From Charina bottae (lineage: Eukaryota; Chordata; Lepidosauria; Squamata; Charinaidae), in contig JALMGJ010000008.1 of assembly GCA_023362775.1 (NCBI GenBank), positions 41,410,001 through 41,474,000 of the forward strand: a DNA stretch of 64,000 bases, read 5' to 3'. Positions 35,001-45,600 of this stretch are shown here, in pieces. The notes under the pieces were generated by a model that had not been told where the DNA came from, did not search any database, and saw only the letters and a program-made list of their open reading frames with translations. How positions within the stretch are numbered: position 1 is the first letter of the stretch; every line of letters starts with the position of its first letter. The position numbers and the translations under genes are program-made.

Positions 35001-38000
35001 AAGGGGGACAGCTACACTATCAATATATTGCTGTTTTCCATGGACAAATCTGAAAGTATATATGTGTATATTAGGACTGAATCAGAAGAGACATAATATA
35101 CGTAGGAAGTCATAGAGCTGAGAGTTATAGCCTTGCCTGCTGCTATCCTTGCAACAGTTGATACTGCTGAAGAGGCTAGCCACTCCTAAGTTTATGGAGT
35201 GGCTTGCCTCTTCAGTAAACAATAACTACATTTTTTTAAAAAAGCAAACAAAGCTCCAGCTGTACATATGACTACCTTTCTCTTCTCCCTTCCAGAAAAT
35301 TTCATTTTGATTCCGCCCACCAAAACAAAGTCAACTGTACTAAGACACATTCATGTAAAAAGAGAGTGTGATAGAACATTGTATTTCCCCAAAACAAAAA
35401 GTAAGAACATGTGGCAGGCTGAGTTAGGGTGAGGAGGTTAAGAGGAGGACCATCCTTGTTGACTTACTCTGATGGTTTTGTTAATTTGTTCAGCATCAAA
35501 TTCTGCAGGAGGCGTTACAAGAGCTGCCAGGACACGCCCAAAATCACCTGAAGTATCTTCCTTCAAGGCATCTTTCAGCGCCTTTAAAAAGGGAAGAAAA
35601 AGCTGGAACCACGAATAATTCTCACTGTCCAGAATCCTGGACAGCTTCAGCAATCATTCCCACTCCAGCAATCTCCAGATGTGTTGAACTACACTCGTAT
35701 GCATCCTAACACTCATGACTGGAGATCATACATTTTTAGTCCATCATCCAGTTGGGAAAGGCTGCAGGGCAGGTCCGGGTAGTGTCTCAATTTTACTATT
35801 GAGAAAAGGTATCCTACCAATGCTACTTTTTTCCCTTAGTTTAGTTTTCAGTGAGAAATTGAAAGTTTTGGCTGGACTATACCACTTCAGACATAAGCCC
35901 CCTGCAAGGTATGTTTGGACAGGGTGACATGACCAAAAGGATCTGAACATTTATTTTGGCTGGATTTTTCTTCCTTCCTTTCCTCTTTCTCAGGAGGAAC
36001 AGTAGAATCCTCTTCTCCTAGAGAACTCCTCTAATTACTCCTCCAGAAACACAGCATTTCCACACCGATTGCCACGATGAATCAGTGGCTGGCAGATGAT
36101 GGAGCCCCCCCCCTCCAACCCCCCCCCCAACCCCCCCCCCCACCCTTTACTACCTGACAACATTTCCCAAGGATGCAGACCTTTCCAGTGTAGGCGTTGA
36201 ACTCTTTAGCTATCAGCTGCCGTTGTGCGTTCGATCTCCCTGTCAGGATTTCGATCAGTGTTGTTTCATCTGTGCCTAAAAGCAAAATTAAGAAAGTAGT
36301 CAGCTAAGAAAGAGGAAGATTCTTGAATCTTGGAGTAAAAACGTTGAACGTTGTGATGGGCAACTCCTATTTTCTTTACAAGGAAACTTCAGTTTAATGG
36401 ACTGTTGGGGCCAAGGGTCTCTTACTCGTAAACACAGAAGTATGTCATGGGGATGATTCACATCATTTGCATAACGCTGCTACCCAAAATCATCAAGTAT
36501 GTTGTAAAATGTGCCTTTAATATGGAGATTTTATGGTTCTGCATTTTTGTTTTGTTTATTAGTCGTTTGCATGTATTGGACTGGTCTGTTATTTTGGGTG
36601 GATGTCCGGATGGAAATTTGGTCCATTGCATCTGAAGTCCATTAAATAGGGGTCTGTTAAATTGAGGTTTCACTGTAATTTTAACAATAACTCCCCCACC
36701 CCAGCCAATGCCACCCCCATCCCTTGAACTGGCTAGCTGATCCTTCTGCAGGGGTACCCAACCTTTTTGGCACCAGGGACCGGTCGTGGAAGACAATTTT
36801 CCCACGGACCGGGGGAGCGGGGTTTGCAGGTGGGAGCCAATCGCATGGACTGGGGGGCAGGATTTGCAGGCGGGAGCCAATCGCACGGACTGAGGGGCGG
36901 GTTTGCAGGCAGGAGCCAATTGCGTGGTCCAGGGGTGGGGTTTGCAGGCAGGAGCCAATCACGTGGACCGGGGGGCAGGGTTCGGAGACCCGCATGGCGG
37001 CCCGTTTCATAACAGGCCGCGGACCAGTAGCGGTCCGCGGTCCAGGGGTTGGGGACCCCTGTTCTAGGGCACTCTTTTTGAAGATATTCCAAGAGGCACT
37101 TTGTCACATGGCTGCCGTGGCTTCCTGTACAACTAGGTGTTGTGTCCTCCTCACAGCAGGTTGCTCTGAGTTGGATCCGGGGGAGCCTGTATGATAATAA
37201 ACAGCTGCTCCAGGACGGCATGTCTAAAGGGCAGCAGGGGGAGGTAGGAGGATTTTGATCCTGATGTTGGTAGCACCTTTTCCAACAAATAATTTTTTCT
37301 TAAAATCGATATGTTGTTGTGAGCTATAGCTCACTTCAACAGATGCACCTGATGGTGATTTTTCTGCCACCGCAGACTAACATGGCTCTCCTACAAGGCC
37401 ATCCTGATGCTATTTCATCGCATTTAATAACAGGGTCAGCCCCAAATGTGGGCTTCCCAGGAATAGATGCTATTTGTCCCTGGCTGGGGATAAAGAATTA
37501 GATCAGTGTTTCTCAAACTTGGCAACTTTAAGATATGTGGACTTCAAGTCCCAGAATTCCCCAGCCAGCTTGCTGGCTGGGGAATTCCGGGAGTTGAAGT
37601 CCACATGTCTTAAAGTTGCCAAGTTTGAGAAACACTGAATTAGATGCTAGCCAGACTGTTTATCAAGCCCCAGATTGCTGGGCAAGATCAAGGAAGTGGG
37701 AATTAGCACAGACTTCTGGAAGGTGTCTTTAATGCTAGAATTAGGGGTAAATCTTGGAAACTGCGAGAGGAATTTCCAACCCTCATTTATTAATGAGTTC
37801 ATTAAGGCAGAAGCCCTTGGAATGTTTTGAACTGTTTCTTCCCAGGACTTTTTCCAGTCTGGACTGAGTTGTTGTTCATGAGACAAGCTACCTACAGATT
37901 CTCATCCTACGTATCTCTTGGCTGTCTACGTCTAACATTCACTCCATTATTCTCTGAGCATACCCACAATCTCTCACACCCTTGATAGCATAGCCACCAT

Positions 38001-39526
38001 TGGCACTCGGATATTTTTGGGAGGACCTATTAGCTGTATCTTTGGAATGATCTACAGCTATTAGCTGTAACAGAGTCTTGGAAGGTATCTCAAAGATCAC
38101 CTAGATCCACTCTTCTGTTGACGGAGACAATCTACTGCTCAAGCACCCTTAATGGATTGACCACCTAGCTTCAGATATAAAAACTCTGTGATGTAATTTC
38201 CACATTCAACATTCCTCTGAATCCAGAATGCCTGGGATCAGCAGCATGACCACTTGGCTTGGCTTGGGGATATAAGGAACAGTTTGTCAATTTTGAATCA
38301 TATGGAACAACAACTAAGCTTCCAGAATCTCCTTCCTGTCCTCAAGTCCTGGTGACTTCAAGGATACCTCTATGAATTCTTCTTTGCAAACTGCAGAAAG
38401 AGCTTGTCATGCCTTCCTCCAGGTTGTTCTTTCATCTTCCCAGTCTAACCTACAGCCATTTGTTCGTGGTCTCCCAGACACACACTAATCCTACTTTGGT
38501 GGCCAGAAGCCAAAACATGGCAATCCAACACGAGATAGACTATTTAAGCCAACCTATCTTCCTTTCCCAAAGAAAACAGGGCATTTACCCAGTCCTTCCA
38601 TTGCTTTCTTAATCGCCTCTGCATCTCTTGAGGCACTGAATCCAGGGTAATCCCGTATTGTTCCTCTAGAACCAACCTAAAAGAAAGAAAAGAGATGGTG
38701 CACAATGATACTGGACTCAAGGTCAAGAAATGCACAAGGCGAACAGGATTACAGGCTGCACTCAGTGGGAGAACACATGCTTTGCTTGTCAACGGTCATG
38801 GGTTCAACCCCAACATCTCCAGTTCAAAAGATGTTGGCAAGTGGCAGGTTAACACAATGCCTCAAACCCCCAAAGCACCATCAACAGAGTAGAAGAAGCT
38901 GAGATTCATGGGACAATGATCTCATCTCATTGAGGTTATCTATGGACTGTATGGAAGTGTAGAGAGATAGAGGGAAGGAGGAAGGGAGAATGTGTGGTAT
39001 AGTGATAAAGGTGTTGGACTAGGAATGGTGAGATCTAGGTTCAAGTCTACCCTTAGCCATGGACAGACTTAGCCTTCTCACTCTTTTTCAGCCCAAATAG
39101 ACAAGCAAGGAACAGAGGTAAAAAGTAAACCAGAGTCCTGAGTGAAGTGCTGCTCTCTGACAACTAGAGGACCTAGAATCAAAGTAAGAATGAGAAGATG
39201 GTAGATCAGATCTATTCTCTCTTTCTCTCTCTACAGACACACATATACACACACTTATTTACACTGATTTTACACTGATTTACACTTATTTTAAACTTAT
39301 CCTTTATGAAAAGACATCAGTGCAATTGAATATGGAAAACCAGCCAATTCTGGATCTTAAAGCCACTTTTTTGAGAGCAGTGTCACATTGAAAAGAAATC
39401 TTCCAGGTTTTTTCCCAGATCAGCAAGAACGAGAAACGTACCACCTTTTTTTATTTAATAGGAAAAATTGAAATAGGATACTAAGAAAAGAGGCATTCAA
39501 AGGCAACAATATCAGTCATCTTCGGC

Positions 39527-39615
<89 letters not shown>

Positions 39616-42600
39616 CCCGCCTTTATTATTTTTATAAATAACTCAAGGCGGGCAACATACCTAATACTCCTCCCTCCTCCTATTTTCCCCACAACAACAA
39701 CCCTGTGAGGTGAGTTGGGCTGAGAGAGAGTGACTGGCCCAAGGTCACCCAGCTGGCTTTCATGCCTGAGGCGGGACTAGAACTCTCAGCCTCCTGGTTT
39801 GCCATTGGCTCCTTCCTAGGGCTGAGAGACAGGGAATGGCCCAAGGTCACCCAGCTGGCTTTCATGCCTAAGGCGGGACTAGAACTCTCAGTCTCCTGGT
39901 TTGCCATTGGCTCCTTCCTAGGGCTGAGAGACAGGGACTGGCCCAAGGTCACCCAGCCGGCTTTCATGCCTAAGGCGAGACTAGAACTGTCAGTCTCCTG
40001 GTTTCTAGCCCAGTACCTTAACTACGTAACACAAACTGGCAGCATCATCAAAAACTGATCTATTCACGTCATATAAAATAATTCTGCCAATGAAAGAGAA
40101 TTCCTGGCCTTTTGTTGATAGCAACTGTGGTAAGCGCATAAGAGGATATAAATAATTCACCTGGGCGTGGAGGAGGAAGAAGCAGCAAGAGCTGATATGA
40201 TCTCAGCCTTTCAGGAATGTGGACTTAGTTCCTCTATTCAAAAATTTAAAAAGAACCCTGCCTGTAAAGTGCACAGGTTCTGAATGTGCTCTAAATAAAT
40301 CACAACCCAGAAGAATAAAAGATAGAGATATCAGTGAAATGAATCCCCACTCGCCTGCACTGCAGTGTGGATTTTGCACATGAAGACAAGAAAAACCAGA
40401 GCAACAGCAAAGTACAATCTATGTTCTATCAGGGAAGGAATTCAGTTGAAGCCCCATTGACTGGGAATCAAGGAAGCTCAGCAGCAATTGGGCATGGCAG
40501 ATTTTCCACCAATGAGCTGAGCGCGACGCTGAACAAGCTGCAATTTCCACGTTTCACATTTTTGCAACGGAGCACAATTGTCTCAGCTTCTCAATTCCCC
40601 GAGGTCCGTATTAGGATGTGCAGGACAAGTTTCTGGTGTTGGAAATGCATCCCACTGCAGAACAGTGTGACCTTGTTTCTGCATTTTTGTTGTGACCTGC
40701 TTACGTAAAATAAAGGGCTTTGATCATAATGCAACAGTGGCAGGTCAGTGAGAATGGGACCCAACGGAATGCTCCCAAAATTCCCAGCTCGAAAGACAGG
40801 CTAGGCAGGAATTCCCATTACAAGGGGATGGTCAGAGGTACAGATAGTCCTCAACTTACTACCGTTTGTTTAACGACGGTCTGAAGTTACGACGGCCTGG
40901 GAATGGGTGTTTTACGGCCTGTAAAGCACTTCTGAGTGTTGCAAAACATTGTACCACCAACCCCTGCGGTCACATGATTGCATTTAGGGTGCTTGGCAAC
41001 TGGATCATGTTTACGACCAGTTGCAGCCTCCCACAGTCACGTGATCAGGTTTTGTGACTTTTTTGCCGTTTCCCAGCAAAAAACGCCCATTGGGGGAGCT
41101 GGATTCGCTTAACGACCCATGATTCGCTTAACAACTGCCATAAAAAATGGTCATAAAATCGGGTCTGGTCACGTGGTGACTCGACTTATGACCGCAGCGA
41201 CTTACAATGGAAATTCTGGTCCCAATTGTGGTCGTAAGTCAAGGACTACCTATAATACAATATAATAGAACCTTATTATATGCAGATGAGATGTTATTTT
41301 TATAGATAGATAAGAAATTTCTATTCCTAACTTCCTTTCATTAATACAGAACTTCAGTACCCTGTCCGGCTGGAGTAAATGGGAATAAATTAGATGAGAT
41401 GTCACTGGGTTACAGCAAAATTTTTGACAAATACAAAAAATCAGGGTCAAAGATGAAGGCCATAACCACATCATTAAAGCCCTGCTAATTTTGGGATATT
41501 TTAACTTTTATATTCTTTTTTTTCCCCCTTTTATTGCAATGTTATAAATCTTGATACATTGTATTATTTCAATGCAGATTTCAGTGCAGCAATATTTACG
41601 TAATATGATTACAATTATGAAGATTCATAAATAATCTGTATCTTGACTTGGGGAAGAAGCCTATTTGTATTCAGTCTTAGGCAGCAAAAATCTACATTTG
41701 CTCAGTTTCAGCCCTACATCTTGGTTTGTCAATATTTTCTTAGAAAGAACTTGAACCACTACGAGGTATTTGCTACAAAGCCATGACTGTTGTTACTCTG
41801 AGGCATACACCAGGCACACCCTTCCTGGTTCTAAAGGCTTATTTTCTCATCCTTAAGCAAAAAGGCCAGTTTGACAGCTTCGGCAGTGCCACGGGCTCCT
41901 CCGTACTTCCCCCCACTGTGGGAAACAATTCATTTGCAAAATTATTTGGAATTGCAGAGTAGTAGAAAGTGGCATCAAACTACTTCAGTAATTATGGATA
42001 TAATATGGAAATAAATATGGATATAAAAATAGGGGTATTATTTTAATAAAAATGAATTATCCAATCTATCTGTTAGCCTTATCTAGGAAAAAAACAGCAT
42101 GAAACCCAAATGTTGGGATGGGGGTCTCATCCTAAGAGGTGCAAAAAAAGGAAAACTGGATGTAAAATGATGGATACAGTAAATAATTCTTCAATTTTTA
42201 TGCTCAACAATCAAAATTCTACATAATCCCCGAGTACAAGAAGCTTGGACTTTCTTCCAAAGTGAGATCACCCATTTGTGTTCATTGTACAGATCTGCAC
42301 TCACTCGCTGGATCGTCACCTTGTTGTGGTGAGTGGGCTTGTGTGTTCCCAATGAACCCTGTGAGCGAAGCCGTCGGGAGTCATGTACTCCTGGTAGGGT
42401 CACCCATGGCGGTAAGGTCCAGGGGGAGGAACCAGACAAAGAACGATCCAAGAAAGTCCTCAACGGCAGAACAGGCGGAAGATAACAAGGTGTATTGTTA
42501 CAACGGCTGCGAAGGCGGATGAAGGCTGCAGCAGACAAAAGGTCACCAATCGTCATGGTATCCATGCCATTGGATTAGAGCCTTTTTCTGTGAAGGTTGT

Positions 42601-45600
42601 GTGCTGATCGTTGTGCACCGATCTCCACACATAAAACAAATTCACACACAGGCGTCTTCCAACCACAGCAAACCCAAAACAACCAAAAGTCCCATGGCGA
42701 TTGACGAATGGCAATGGGGGCAGGACTGTGAAATCCGGAAGCTCCTAGTCATGGACCAGCACATGGGCGGTGGATACGGATTCAGTCGTCCTGACTCAAG
42801 GATCGAGGCAGTTGAGTAGTTCGGCAGCTGTATCCACGACTGAGCAGCCCTATTTAGGATCCACTCTGCTCACCCCATATGGGGAGGGGGCTAGAAAAGG
42901 TGCCCTAAACATAGTCTGCCTCATTTTCTCCCTGACTGGATTACCGCGACCAGTGGGGTCACCATCTAGCGGTCGTAAAAAACACATGAATTTTGGAACA
43001 TGGAATATACGGACACTGCAAGACAATATGGATAGTGAACGACCTGAACGTAGGACTGCCATTATTGCAAGGAAGCTGAGACGTTTTAATATCGATATAG
43101 CAGCACTCCAAGAAACTCGAAGAGCAGGAGAAGGACAGTTGAAGGAAGAAAAAGGAGGTTATACCTTCTTTTGGAAAGGACTGCCTGAACAAGAACGACG
43201 GATACTTGGGGTAGGCTTTGCTATCAAAAACGACCTTGTGAAGCTCTTGTCAGAAGTTCCCACTGGGATTAACGAACGACTCTCAACTCTCCGAATAAAA
43301 CTCGCCAAAAACCAACAGGCAACTATCCTAAGTGCTTACGCACCAACACTAGATGCAGATGAGGATATCAAGGAAAAATTTTATACCCAGCTGGACACCA
43401 TCTTATCAGAGATACCAAAGGAGGATAAAATTATCCTCCTGGGCGATTTCAATGCAAGAGTTGGGCGTGACTTTGATTTGTGGCCAGGAATCATTGGGAA
43501 AGAAGGAGTTGACAACAGCAACACGAATGGAATCTTACTTCTGACTAAATGTGCAGAGCATAACCTTGTCATTACTAACACACTCTTTCGCCAGAAAAAT
43601 AAATTTAAAACATCATGGAAGCACCCACGGTCGAAGCACTGGCATCTTTTAGATTACGTAATTGTCTGTGCTAGAGATCGCCGTGATGTACTTCTCACCA
43701 GAGCCATGACGAGCGCCGATGACTGCTGGACAGACCATCGATTAATTCGATCCACGATGGCCATAAAGATTGTCCCTCATCGTAGGCTCCAAGGAAGAAA
43801 ACCAAGGCGTAAAATGAATACACTGGCCCTTCAAGATCCTATTAAACGAGCTTGCTTTCAATCAACTCTCAAGGAACATCTGCCTATGGAACTTCCTGAA
43901 AATGTTGAGAAACACTGGACTAAATTGAAGACTTCTATTATTTCAGCCTGTGAACAAACTATCGGATACCAGACTAAGAGACATCAGGACTGGTTTGATG
44001 AGAACGATAGTGAGATTGAACATACTATTGACAAGAAAAGGAAAGCCTTCCAGATATGGCAAAAAGATATTAACTGTGCCGTTAAGAAAAAAATCTACGC
44101 CAGTGCAAAGGCAGAAGTCCAAAGAAGAACTAGAGAACTTAAGAACATATGGTGGATAAAAAAAGCCCAAGAAACCCAACATTTTGCAGATGCTCATGAT
44201 GCACAGGGCTTTTTTAATGGCATAAAGGCCATCTATGGACCAACAAACCATGGTACAAATCCCTTACGCTCAGTAGATGGTGCTAAACTTCTAAAGGACA
44301 AAGAGTCTATTGCACTGCGCTGGAAAGAGCATTACTACAATCTCCTTAATCATCACTCTACTGTGGCTGACGAAGTCTTCTTGCAAATCCCACAAAAACA
44401 ATTAAGAAATGAGCTTGCAGTACCCCCTAGTTTGGAGGAAGTCAGTAAAGCCACTAAACAAATGAAAAATAACAAAGCTAGTGGACCTGATGGGATTCCT
44501 GCTGAAGTCTTTAAAGAAGGCGGGCCTGAACTTACACAACAACTTCATAAGCTCATCGAAAAAATCTGGATGAGGGAGGAGATTCCAGCAGACTTTAGGG
44601 ATGCCATAATTATCACTCTCTTTAAAAAGGGTGATAGAACAGACTGTGGAAACTATCGAGGCATCTCCCTTCTAGCCACAGCAGGCAAAATCCTGGCAAA
44701 GATCATCGCAAACCGTCTCCTATCTGTATCAGAAGACATCCTCCCTGAAACACAAAATGGCTTCCGCCCTTCCAGGGGAACAGTGGATATGATCTTCACT
44801 GCACGACAGCTTCAAGAAAAATGCAAGGACAAAACCGCCCTCTGTACATGGCGTTTATTGATCTGACTAAAGCTTTTGATACTGTAAATCGTACTGCTCT
44901 CTGGACCATCCTTCTGAAAATCGGATGCCCTGATAAATTTGTGAACATCTTGCGGTTACTCCATGACGACATGATGGCAACAATCCTGAATAACAATGGC
45001 TCTCAAAGCGATCCATTTAAAGTGGAATCCGGCGTTAAACAGGGATGTGTTATTGCTCCAACCTTATTTGCTATCTTCATCGCTATGATTATACACCTTG
45101 TTGAAGAGAAACTTCCTACTGGTGTAGAAATTATATATCGAACAGATGGAAAGCTTTTTAATCTTAGTAGGCTGAAAGCAAAAAATAAGGTAATTGCAAC
45201 TTCTGTTATAGAACTTCAATATGCTGATGATAACGTAGTCTGTGCACACTCCGAGGAAGATCTTCAAACTATCCTAAACATCTTTGCAGAAGCATATGAA
45301 AAGCTCGGACTCTCGATTAACATTAAAAAAACCAAAGTGCTTTACCAGCAAGTTCGAACCAATCCCTCTGCAGCGCCATCAATCCAGCTTAAAGGTGTGT
45401 CACTAGAAAATGTCGACCACTTTTCTTATCTCGGCAGCCATCTATCTACAAAAGCCGACATCGACGCTGAAATTCAGCATCGCCTGAGCTCTGCGAGTGT
45501 AGCTTTCTCCCGAATGAAGCGTAGAGTGTTTGAGGATCGGGACATTCGCAGGGAGACCAAAATGCTTGTTTACAAAGCCATTGTACTACCAACCCTTCTG

